DNA from: Allium sativum
Lineage: Eukaryota; Streptophyta; Magnoliopsida; Asparagales; Amaryllidaceae
DNA: 64,000 nucleotides
NCBI GenBank assembly: GCA_030737875.1
Contig: CM060912.1
Span: 126,448,493-126,512,492 of the forward strand
Direction: 5' to 3'
Under the pieces are notes generated by a model, which saw only the letters and a program-made list of their open reading frames with translations, did not search any database and was not told the origin of the DNA. The position numbers were made by a program, and so were the translations under genes. This document shows positions 11,982-22,530 of the stretch, in pieces (the stretch's first letter is position 1; each line of letters opens with the position of its first letter).

Positions 11982-13535
11982 TTAAGTTAAGTGAATTACC
12001 TTGGCTCTGTGGCGTGACTCGGTAGAGATAGGGTTAGTAATACCCTAGATTGAGTTTGAGTGTATATATATGAGTGAACGTATTTGTTATGGATATAAAA
12101 ATTTGTTTTATATTGGGTGGATTTATTGGTTGAGTTGTTTATGAGTTCTGGTCGATAAGTTTGATCCACTGTATCGGTAGGAGTTACTAAACACTCGAAT
12201 ACGATGGGTCGGCACGATATGTTTTTAAAAGATGGTAAATTAAAATAAATTTACCCAAGGTATATCTTGATATAAAGAAGATATATTTATATATATATAT
12301 CAAAATTATAATATATTGGATATATTGGTTGATATTATAATCGAGTAAGATTAAAAATTTAATGGTTATGTAAATAACCACTCAGAATTCATATAAGTGA
12401 AATACGTGAAATCAGATAAGTTAAATCTGAAATTTAAGCCAGAAATTGAGTTAAAATTCTGGAAAATTGCATAAGTATTTGTAAATGGATTTTGATTAAA
12501 AGTAAGGAAAATTTAAGATCCTGGGAGATTTTAAATTGTTTTACAAGCAATGGGAATTATTATTTGAAATGAATTTCAAAGTCGAAATGTTAGAAATGGT
12601 TTTATAGTATTGAACTCACTTCGATCGCTGGAAAATAAATTCCGATGATGACAGCTGCATCATCAGTATTCATTTTCGAGTTGTAAGTGACGAATTACTA
12701 CCAAAGATACTGTTTTGAATTTGTTTTGGGAAAGACAAGTTGTGTTGAATTTCAGAATGGGGTTTATAATATAGATTTGAATATAGAATTTGAATATATA
12801 GAATTTGAATATAGAAATTCAAATTGGATTTATAATATAAAATTTGAATAGAAATTGAATAGAATTAACTAAGTCGAAGAGGAATTAGTTAATCGAGTTT
12901 TGAATTTGAAGTTGAACTTTGAAAGGTGAATTGGATTTGTAAATGGATATTCGAAATTGAATATAGAACTTAAATTTGAAATTTGGATTCAAATTAGTTA
13001 ATAAGCAAGTTAAAATATATTTGAACATGTCATGTTCAAATATAAAAGTGAAATAGACAAAAGAGTTAATTAACAAATTAATTAACGAATTGAGTTAAAA
13101 CGATCAGGTATAGTTAAAATAGATTTGACAGGTATAAATATACATGAGATAGGTATGGATAAGGTATGAAGGTATATAAATAGAATGCTCGACGACAAGG
13201 TATGTATTTAATTCATATAGGAGATTTTATACGCCGTATCGGCTAGCCTCTTGGCTTTTTCTTTTTCTTTTGGATTGGTGAGGGCAATGGGAGGCTATTT
13301 GAAATATCCCAATGCTCCTAGTACAAAGGAGGTATTGGCAAAAAATTTCGAAAAGTTAAGGAGTTAGAAAATTTTCAGGATTTTTGAAAATTTTCGATAA
13401 TAAGAATGAATAAATAATTTAATTAAAATTATATTGGTTCAGTTGAAACTGAAGTTAAGAAATGAACAAATATGTTCTAACCAGTCGATAGGGTAGTTCT
13501 CTACCTTTTAGCAATTTCGAGGACGAAATTATATT
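11982..13535 (+). other. Non-coding interior of the 10.5-kb LTR element
   Basis: AT-rich with long runs of gaatttgaatata-like simple sequence (12760-12980). No gag, protease or pol motif is visible in any frame. The last 40 bases carry the gypsy pol-end signature. Confidence 0.75.
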
Positions 13536-13548
13536 AAGTGGGAAAGAT
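13536..13548 (+). other. Polypurine tract
   Basis: AAGTGGGAAAGAT immediately precedes the 3' LTR. Confidence 0.7.
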
Positions 13549-15020
13549 TGTAATGACCCGCATTGGCAGAGGTATTATAATTAATTTATTTAATTATATT
13601 AATAGTGACATAGTGAATTAAATGGTCGTGGAATTAAATAATGATGAATATTTAATTAAAATAATAAATTAAATAATATATTTAATTCTGAAATAATCAG
13701 AATTGACTGAAATGACGATATGGTGTGAACCGGATCATCTGTGATATTTAAATTCAGCTTGGAATTGAATTTGAATAACGAATATATTATATAAACGACA
13801 GTTCGAACATAGAATTTTAATATAATTAAAATCGAGCTTGAAATGGCGCTGCAGTTCGTTAATTGGCGATTTGAACTTCAACTAAATGTACAGGGTTCGT
13901 TTTAAGCCGGATTTCTGTGAAACAAGAAACGTGTGGAGCTGGTGGAGAATATCTTTCTAGTGGAAGAGAAAAATCGGTGATTTGATGGATTTGATGATGT
14001 GGCATTCAAAGTGAATCTGGTGTGATGATAAAGCGTAGCTTCTAGCCTCACATTCGGTAATTGACAGAAATCGGGCAGGCAGCATGGCTAAGTCGGTCGC
14101 ACCGAAATAGGGTGTATAATCACCTGATCTAGAGTTTCATTTACTTCTAAAAATCTATTGTTGATGCTGTCCCATTCGGGAAACGGTTGCTGATCCCATC
14201 CGTTGGTGATATACATTCGATACACTCAAGCGAAATGAGTGGTCGGTCATGTGTGGCCGGGTTGCAAGATGTTCATGTTGAACCCAGTGTATTCCTCTCT
14301 GGAGGTACATTAGCGAAAGGTGGTTCCATACCTTGTCATAGTTGGAAATCCATTACCCAATACGTGCTTGCGGTTTTGATTGTATACCATATATGTAGAA
14401 CGTGAGATGAAAGCGTTTCTGCTAGATGATTATTATATTGTGGTTGATAGACATTATTATAATATCAAAAGGTTTTGATATAAAGATATTTTGGATTCTC
14501 ATAAGGGAAAAACCCGTTCGGTTATACGGCGTGGTCTTATGAGATATCGTTTGATGACTCAAACTGTTTTAAACTGTTTTACTCATATTAGTCCCATGAC
14601 TGACCCGGAGTTTATTTTGTTTTGTTTTCCCTAAACTCTTGGGTGCCTAAATTTGTACGGGTAGTCAAGTAGTCGGGATTTACAGATATACTGGAAGAGC
14701 TTGGAGCAGGAGGCTTCAGGATCATATAGCTATAATTATTTCCGCTGTGTTGTAAGTGTTGTACTGTGATAATGATATGTATATTCAAGTACAGATTTGT
14801 ATTTCAAAGTTATGTTATGAAATATATTTATTCGTTCCGCTGTGAGATTCGTATTACTCTGATATTGTGTTCTTCTTCTTCTTCTTCTATTCTAAGTTCC
14901 TATCTTATCCTTCCTCACCCTCTAATTTCTTTCATTAATGACCGGTATTTTTCGATGTTTGGTTAGTCATCATTGAGTTTATGGCGATAACCAAAGTCGA
15001 CAAAAACCCGGGTCATTACA
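13549..15020 (+). repeat. 3' LTR (TGTAATGACCC...GGGTCATTACA)
   Basis: 1472 bp, nearly the same as 10500-11967. It is followed by GTCGG, the presumed target duplication. Confidence 0.93.
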
Positions 15021-15024
15021 GTCG

Positions 15025-17039
15025 GCATTCCAATTGATATCTACATGATACAAAATAGTTATTCAACTATTATCTAATATATCTAACGTAAGTAAGCTAT
15101 GAATTTTTGAGTCTTCATAACACAAACAAGATATTACCTCCTTCATTATACAAAGCGTTCAATCGTCAACAAAGGAGCTTCTTCATCCAAGACCCATATG
15201 TCATTTTCGTCAAACTCTTGAAAATTAATGGGATCATAGTATCGTCCCTTTAATTCATGCCTAGTCAAACAACACAATAAATTAGTGTTTTCGCTTGAGT
15301 GTATGAAATTATATAATTACAGGTTTATAAATAAACATTGTAGCATACTTTTGTCGAAGTCGAAGATTATAATGCACGAAAACCAAATCATTCAACCTTT
15401 AATGCTCTAAACTTTTTTTTTGAATGATTGTGTTCAAAAACACTCCAGTTCATTTCACATCCAAAGGAGCTACAAGTTTGGCTCAACACTCGAATTGCCA
15501 ACTTCTTCAAATTTGTTGTCTTTGTTCCATATATCGACCACCACTCATCTAAATTTAGACAATAATAAATATTATTAACATGATGCAATAATTTAGAATA
15601 TTTGAAGTTCAAGTGTTTACCAGGAAGCATATGTGAACGATTGTCAATGGCCGATTTCCTACCAAAATCACCATTTGCATTCTTATAATATTTAATTTCT
15701 TTTGTAAGATCTTTAGCCAAATCTGGATTGCCAACTGAATATTTCTCAATAACATCTAAAATAGCAGAATGGCAAAAGATATGTTTCTTCATCAAGTAAG
15801 CATTGTATTGATATTCTGGATTGAACCAAAAACCAGCAAAGTGTAGACTTTTATGCAATTGTCTATCCCAACTACTACCAATGATATCGATAAATGGTTG
15901 TAGAATTTGTTTGTTCCTAGAAAATCTTTGTATCATATCTTCTCTTGCATTGTGTATTGCAGCGTATAAATAACCCATCACAAGTTTTTCATCGCAGTCA
16001 ACGAGTCGAAGAACGCGTACAAGGGGATCGATGATGCTAACAATCAAGGAACATTCTTTCCAAAAGCTGGGATCAAAAACATGGTTAGAATTTTTTTTAC
16101 CCTTTAGATCTCTTGCATGTGAGGATGCTTTCCAGTCTCAACTCGCCACCATAGCCATTAGTTCATCTTTGTGTTTTAAAATACTTTGTACAACAACAAA
16201 GTTTGTCGCAAATTTAGCTGGAGCTGAACGAAGTAAATTTCTCCCATTTGTAAACCGTCACATCGTAGACAATACAAAGCAGTGATTATAAATATACTTT
16301 GTTATCTTTAATGCTTGATCTATAGTGATAGAGACTCGCCAAAGTTTTCCAATATCGTAAAGCATTAAATTTAGACAATGAGCAGCGCATGGGGACCAGG
16401 AAATGGTAGGAAATTTTGCCTCAATCAATTTTCCAGCAGCTACCTAGTTTGCAGCATTATCTATCACTACTTGCATTATGTTTTCAGCTCCTATAAATAT
16501 AATAACATCATTGAATAAACCAAAAAGCATTGAAGCTGTTTTAGAAGCATCTGATGCATCGATTGATTTTAAAACAATGTAAATGCAGAAGAGATATGTA
16601 CTAGATTGTTTACAACCGTAAACAAAATATCAAATGTTATAGATATAAACAAGATAATAATTAAGAATTTCAAATTAATGTACATATAGGAGAGTAAATC
16701 AAGAAGTTAATCAAACTTCTACCATTTTGATCCGACCTTCCATCAGCCATTAATGTGCAGCCAGTTTCCTCCCATGTATCATGATGTTTCTTGATCTCAT
16801 CATCGACTAGTTCGACGCAATTCTTTAATAATTTTCCATGCAATGCATAAAGGTTTGGTCCTTCGTTTCCTTTCCTATAGCTAGCAATAGCATTAATCAT
16901 TGGTTGATACAACACAGAGTTTACGACATTGAAGGGAATTGATGTATCGTGAACCACCATGCACCGGCTATATCCACTACAACCTTCACTGCTTAGCCTT
17001 GAAGTACACTTTTTTAAGTTGGTTGACAACAAGATGTGG
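15025..17039 (-). pseudogene. hAT-family transposase, decayed
   Basis: hAT transposases cut and paste DNA elements with short inverted ends. On minus, from 17032 down, the sequence shows a DUF659 domain (TSIPFNVV, TGCTLMADGRSDQNGRSLINF, then VDASDASKTA, NIMQVV, SPCAAHCLNLMLYDIGKL). A long stretch follows (SFWKECSLIVSIIDPLVRVLRLVD, 16047 down), then the hAT dimerisation domain near 15560-15400 (WWSIYG, LAIRVLSQTCSSFGCEMNWS). The last part, near 15230, reads YDPINFQEFDENDIWV. In-frame stops at 16444-16446 and 16138-16140 show decay. No BED zinc finger was found upstream, so the 5' end looks lost. The C-terminal tail is cut off by an LTR element and continues at 10499. Confidence 0.85.
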
Positions 17040-17261
17040 TTCTAGGCATAAATCCGGGACTTAATAGAATTTTAGAATCTGATGTGTTGGATTTTCTGAT
17101 AGAGAGAGAGAGGGGTTGTAGAATAGATACATGTTTGTAATATTATTGATAGAGAATTGATTACAAATGTGTACGGTACAGTGCTTTATATAGATGGAGT
17201 ACATGAGGTGGGCATAAATAACAATGTAACGGTAACAATTTATAAAAGGAAAAATAATGTA
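17040..17261. other. Non-coding, LTR-like sequence of unknown origin
   Basis: Contains a (GA)n run at 17101-17112 and a TTTATATAG TATA-like motif near 17190. It resembles copia LTR promoter regions, but no partner LTR was found. Confidence 0.25.
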
Positions 17262-17452
17262 TTATGAGCTGGATCCTTATCCAGTGACTCAGCATGATGT
17301 ATGTATGGATGAGGCAGTGACGCAGCATGATGTGTGTATGAGTGAGCTATATCCTTATCCAATGACTCAACATGATGTGTGTAAAAATGAGCTAGATCCT
17401 TATCCAGTGACTCAACATGATGTATGTATGGATGAGCTAGATCCTTATCACC
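17262..17452. repeat. 45-bp tandem repeat, about 4 copies
   Basis: Unit tgagctagatccttatccag + tgactcaacatgatgtatgt + atgga, with one copy shortened by 12 bp. 45 and 33 are both multiples of three, which leaves a 95-codon frame open by arithmetic; no protein family fits it. Confidence 0.8.
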
Positions 17453-18331
17453 CCTCCTCAAACCTAATTTACAAAATTAGGGTTGCAGCCGAAAAAAAGG
17501 AAATGAAAGAGGTGAATAATATTCTCGCGCCACCAACACAATAGAGAAGTAAATCCAATGTAACGTCCCATAGTTTTGCTAGTTAGATATTTAAATTATT
17601 TCAAATATTTATTTCCGGATTTATAATTCGTTTATATGACGAAGATTTGAACGTATATTTATATATTTCGAATTCGTAAACATTGAGGTATTTCATAATT
17701 TACAATGTGAAATTCACGTATATCGGTACGAATATAAACCGCTCAATGACAACGGACGATGAGATTAAATAATCATACGAAATTAACACTAAAATCAATA
17801 CGTTACTTACCTTACGATGAGGCACGTGCTTCGCACGTGGGAAATTGTTATATATAGGCCTTAAAAATGTTTTCTTTTCAGACGATCTTCGTTTTTGACG
17901 AAACAAGTTTTATTTGAATACGTACAACTAGTTATTGCTAGATTTCTAGTTTTAAGAAAATCGAAATTATTTTATCGGTACGCGAAGCCTAAAGGTTAAC
18001 CGATAAATTAAAATAATGCCGTCGTGTAAACGGAGTCGGTTTTCAGCGAAATTGATTTTATTGAGACCGGGACATTGAGACATAGTGGTACGTTTATTTT
18101 CGTCACATTTAAAGTTCTTGTGTATTGGTGCGAATTTAATAGTCAACGTTAAATAATGGTGCCGTATAAATAAAACCTACCCTACTTATACCTTTTATAC
18201 TTCTCTCCTAAGGAACAAATGACATATATACTCTAAATATACATACAGTGGACCTATTTTCATGCCACTGCATGCCTATATTAAAAGAACATACACTGCA
18301 GACAGCTCACGCCCATGCTGGAGATAATGAG
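17453..18331. other. Non-coding stretch with an LTR-like start
   Basis: At 17560 TGTAACGTCCCATAG resembles the start of the LTR-like segment at 44616 (TGTGACGTTCTCATA). This may be the 5' part of such an LTR interrupted by the MULE at 18332. No end, primer site or gene was found. Confidence 0.3.
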
Positions 18332-18697
18332 CATTTTGCTATTTTGGCCTTGTTTTTTTTTTCACAAATAGCCTCATTTTACAAAAAATTACAAAAATAG
18401 CCCACTTTTGGCCAACTCAGCGCTGAGTTGGCCAAAAGTGGAGATTTCTTATGGGCTCAATCATTGATTGCGCCCAGAAAGTATTTTTTTTTTTAAATCC
18501 TTACGGGGCGCAATCAATCATTGCACCCTGTATGATTACCTTTTTTAAAAAAAAACTGAAGTCCTCTTGGTAAAAGTTAAAACATCCATCAAAATAGAAA
18601 AAACCCTACTACCCAAAACCAAAAACCGAAATCAAAACTCCAAATCCAAATTTAAAACACCAATTATATTCAAGTAATTTCGGCTTCTACAGTAAAC

Positions 18698-21224
18698 ATG
18701 GCAAGTTCTTCAACACAGGAGCAAGCTACTGGTAATTTTTGAAATTATTTTTGTGTGGTTATCTCAGATTTTAGGTTTAGGGTTTCCTTGAGGATTCTTG
18801 TAATTTTATACACCGATGGTTTCCTTGAGTTTTCTTGTAATTTTATACACCGATTGCTTGAGAGTTTTGTTGAGATTGGAGCATTTTCATGTGGTTTGAA
18901 ATGGCATGTTAAGTTTGTTGTGGAGAATTGAAGATTGGTAATCGACTTCATTATGTTGAATTTGCGTAGATTTGAGAATTGGTAGGATCTATTGTTGGGT
19001 TAGAAAGTATTTGTAAAATTTATAGCAAATTGGGGAAAATTGTATAGCAAATTGGGGAATTCATTATGTGAGCATTGAAATATCTGAATTTGTCTTGATA
19101 ATCGAATTGAAATATGTTGGCAAATTGGGAAAATTGTTTTGTCAAATTGAAGTAAATGTCTTGATAATCGAATTGAAATATCTTAATTTGTTAGCATTGA
19201 AATATTTCAGAGTATGCGGAGATGGCGCCCGGACCTGTTGATGGTAGCGTCTTATATTTACAGGCACAACATAGTTCAAACAAACCGGAGTTGATGGCGG
19301 TAACCAAAACTCACCATTCAATACTAATTTCATTATAGAGCTCGAGAATATTTTTGCGTGTTAACTAATCAAAACTTCACTTTTGTTATTGTGTGGCAGC
19401 TCAAATCTGCAGTTGAAACCATCGAGCACTCATCATTCTTAAAGTTGGTCACTTCAAAACATGTCGGTGTGTTAGAGCTACTTGATGAGCGGGTTTTCCC
19501 TTGATACATCGCCTTGGATCCATACAAATCGACCGCAATCATATAACAGCTTTAGTAGATCGATGGAGACCGGAGACATAGTCATTTCACCTTAGATGTG
19601 GTGAAGTGACGATCACATTAGCGGACGTGGCGATTTTGCTTGGCTTACCCATCGATGGTCGTCCGATCACCACTCCGGAATCCGATGATTACGCGGAAAT
19701 GTGCGAGAGTTTGCTAGGAATATCTCCTCCAGGAGTCGAGTGGCACGGGCCCGAGATGATTAGTATGTCGTGGTTTAGGCAGCAATTAGCCGATGACATT
19801 CCTGAGGATGCTTCTCAAGAACAAATGGAGCAGCGTACGCGGGCCATTATCCTTCACATTATCACTTCCCGTTTGGTTTGCGACCATTCAAAATGTCGTG
19901 TTTGGCTTAGATGGTTACATTACTTGGAGGACTTTGATTTATGCCGTGAGTATGCTTAGGGTAGCGCCGTTCTTGGCTTCACATATGCGGAGCTAACACG
20001 GATGGCTTTGGGGCGGCTCGATTCAATTGGAGGTTGCCTTACATTAGTTCAGGTATTTAATTTTTTAGTGTTCTTTTTTGAGGGATATTTCTTTACTCGT
20101 TGTGTCCTATGTTTTATAATACTTTTACTTGTCTACAGACGTGGTCTTGGTCCTATCTCCCCGTTGGGAGAGTAACTATGAAGAAGAAAACGTCAATTGA
20201 TGTTTCATTGCCTTTTGCTTCGAGGTAATATTACTAAAAGTATATATTGAACATAGGGTTTATTAAAATTCAGGTAGAAAGTATGTAATTTAATGTTTTC
20301 TTTAGGTGGGTTGGACCGAATAGCTCGTTGTTCACGCCTAGACACAACGTTTCGTTCTATCGTAATGAGTTAGACGTACTCGATTACGACGCTGTTTCAT
20401 GGACCCCATACACCGAGGCACTTCCTAATTTACCGGCATTGTGCGTTGCTTCAGTCCAGCTTTGGCAAGCACGCGTTCCGCTCATTTGCTTTAACGACGT
20501 CGCGTATCACCTACCGGAAAGAGTGATGAGACAGTTTGGCTTTCTCCGACATATTCCCGAGAAACCACCACACTACTTGATTGATGCCCGGGACAACGGG
20601 GCCTATCAAGCGGCAGTCAATACATGGAACAATCGCTTCGAATTTGTCCAAGAGCAAAGTGCGGAACCGGCATCCGATATGGCGTACTACACATGGTATT
20701 GGAACATCACGCAGCGGTATATTATTCTTTCCATTGATCCACCTTTAGATGTTCCGCAAGGCGATGAACCTTACATCCCAAGAGCGCCGCTTGAACGTGG
20801 TCTTGTATGTACATTTTTTTGCATATGGTATTTTAACACAAATGATATTTTAAAATACGAGCTTACAATATGTGTATTGCAGACCGATGCAATTTACCAT
20901 ACCGCCACGTTAGTTGAGGAGATATCGGCGGAGGTGCCGGAGCCGACAAAGGTTAAGTGCATGAGCATTACCCGCATTCTTCAGTGGATTTTGAGGAAGA
21001 ACAGGCTTGCTCGACCACCATCACCTCCGGTTGTTCCTGTTCGTAAGTCCGCAAGAAAAGACAAGGGGACAAGAAAAGACAAGGGGAAAAGAAAAGAGGC
21101 ATCTTCTCAGTCGGCCCAAATGGAGTTCGTGCACGGTCCGTCGCAGCCAGGCACATCGCAGGGGGCAACTCAAAGGAGAAAAGGAAAAGTTGTGTGCGGT
21201 GGTCCAAAAATAAGTAAACGTTAG
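18698..21224 (+). pseudogene. Plant-mobile-domain (MAIN-like) gene, left copy, broken
   Basis: PMD proteins resemble plant MAIN/MAIL1 nuclear proteins and also occur in transposable elements. Their function in elements is not established. Six exons with GT-AG borders can be read: 18698-18731 (MASSSTQEQAT), 19211-19299 (EMAPGPVDGSVLYLQ), 19400-20052 (PMD core: VTITLADVAILLGLPIDGRP-type block, WFRQQLADDIP, CRVWLRWLHYLED), 20139-20224 (TWSWSYLPVGR), 20306-20804 (FYRNELDVLDYD, VPLICFNDVAYHLPERVMRQFG) and 20883-21224 (basic tail, RKDKGKRK). Against the right copy it has a one-base deletion near 19485, a TAG near 19579 (ETS context) and a TAG at 19957 replacing Trp. Confidence 0.85.
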
Positions 21225-21640
21225 TTGTTGAAGTTGGATTTTATTTAAGTGGCATTTAGACTTGTTTTTTTTTTTTGCGTGAACTGAAAAGTAGTAGTCA
21301 TAGTAGTATTGAAAATGTGCTTTTGTTAAGTGGATGGTCGATGTGGACGAGTTGTTGGAACGGTGGCTTTGATGTACTTTTGGAAATGCGGTAGTAGTAA
21401 AAATGTGCTTATGAAAGTAGTTGCGCTTTTGTTTACTTTGAAATAGCTATTGCATTGCATTTGCATTTGTTTACTTTGAGTGCTTTTGTATTGGTTTTTC
21501 ATTTGTTTAGTTTGAGTGCTATTGCATTTGAATAGCTATTGCTTTTGTTTACTTTGAGTGATTTTGTTTTGGACGAGTGATTTAGAGTGATTTTGCATTT
21601 GAATAGCTATTTTGCATTTTGAGTGATTTTGCATTGTTCA
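21225..21640 (+). other. Spacer between PMD gene and minisatellite, left arm
   Basis: Non-coding. It holds irregular repeats of tttgtttactttgagtg and gcatttgaatagctattgc. The inverted counterpart is 26013-26426. Confidence 0.7.
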
Positions 21641-21893
21641 TTGGTTCCCTGGGGCGCAATCAGTTATTGCGCCCCAGGCATAAGTTTTGCAAAACTTATG
21701 CCTGGGGCGCAGATATTGATTACGCCCAAGGAACCAGGTTCTCTGGTTCCCTGGGGCGCAATCAGTTATTGCGCCCCAGGCATAAGTTTTGCAAAACTTA
21801 TGCCTGGGGCGCAGATATTGATTGCGCCCAAGGAACCAGGTTCTCTGGTTCCTTGGGGCGCAATCAGTTATTGCGCCCCAGGCATAAGTTCTG
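21641..21893. repeat. 102-bp palindromic minisatellite, left arm (about 2.5 copies)
   Basis: ggttcc starts recur at 21643, 21745 and 21847, giving a 102-bp period. Each full unit holds a perfect 42-bp palindrome (21669-21710 in the first) flanked by CTGGGGCGCAAT...ATTGCGCCCCAG arms, so single strands would fold strongly. Because 102 is 34 codons, both strands stay open; these frames are not taken as genes. Confidence 0.9.
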
Positions 21894-22530
21894 CTTTTAT
21901 ATATATAAAAAAAACTTTTTGGGCGCAATCATTGATTTAGCCCATGTGTTTTTTTTTAAAATCTAGGCGCGGTTTTTTTTTGGCCCGGTTTTTTGGCCCG
22001 GTTTTTTTTCCTTTTTGGCCCGGTTTTTTTTTTCACATTTAGCCTTTTTTTTGAAATATTGCAGTCTTAGCCTCCTTTTGGCCAACTCAGCGCTGATTTG
22101 GCCAACAAAGAAGAATTCTTATTGGCGCAATCATTGATTGCGCCCATAAATTTTTCTTTTTTTTTAAACCCTACGGGGCGCAGTCATTGATTGTGCCCAG
22201 ATTTTTTTTAAAAAACACATGGGCTCAATCAATGATTGCGCCCAAAAAGTGTTTTTTATTATTATAAAAGCAGATAGTTATACCCAGTTATACTTACTTT
22301 ACCTTTCCTTCTCTCATTTACCATTATAACCCATTTCTCACTCCAAACCCCAAAACCCTAAACTTCTAATCCTTTAAAAGATATCAAAATCCAAGTTGAT
22401 TAAAGATCAAAGTTAAGAGGAAGCTATTTTGGCCATTTGGAGTATCAAAAGGTATGAATTTGGTTTTTTTATGGTTAATTCTATTTTACCCATCTTAGTT
22501 AAAATTATTTTGGTTTCAGAATAGATTGGA
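21894..22530 (+). other. Core spacer with internal copy of the MULE terminal region
   Basis: 22040-22260 repeats the subterminal block of 18390-18540: ttttggccaactcagcgctgatttggcc, then gcgcaatcattgattgcgccc, then tacggggcgcag. It lies in the same orientation as the left arm. Before it are several ggcccggtttttttt repeats (21965-22040). It may be the original left end of the transposase-bearing unit. 22261-22530 would be the leader of the transposase gene. Confidence 0.55.

Larger units (their letters stand above)
10500..15020 (+). mobile_element. Non-autonomous gypsy-type LTR element without coding capacity
   Basis: Two 1.47-kb LTRs flank a 1.58-kb non-coding interior with a Met-tRNA primer site and a polypurine tract. 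The flanks GTCGT (10495-10499) and GTCGG (15021-15025) look like a 5-bp target duplication with one change. The interior ends in TTTCGAGGACGAAATT, the usual end of gypsy pol, so it descends from a gypsy element that lost gag-pol. About 35 differences between its LTRs by eye (roughly 97-98% identity) make it fairly young. It has split a hAT gene. Confidence 0.88.
18332..21893 (+). repeat. Left long inverted-repeat arm of the MULE
   Basis: Inverted copy of 25670-29308. It includes the terminal palindromes, a PMD gene, a 400-bp non-coding spacer and a 102-bp minisatellite. The arms differ by point changes and small indels throughout, so they have diverged since the duplication. Confidence 0.9.

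Noticed and set aside
18323..18331. 9-bp target duplication of the MULE
   Set aside because: Left gataatgag and right gtcatataa do not match; ends may have decayed or the exact border may be off.
21619..21966. Open frames on both strands across the left minisatellite (and 25564-26028 on the right)
   Set aside because: 102 bp is a multiple of three, so any frame without a stop in one unit stays open in all; only the GRF part at 25373-25677 has family motifs.
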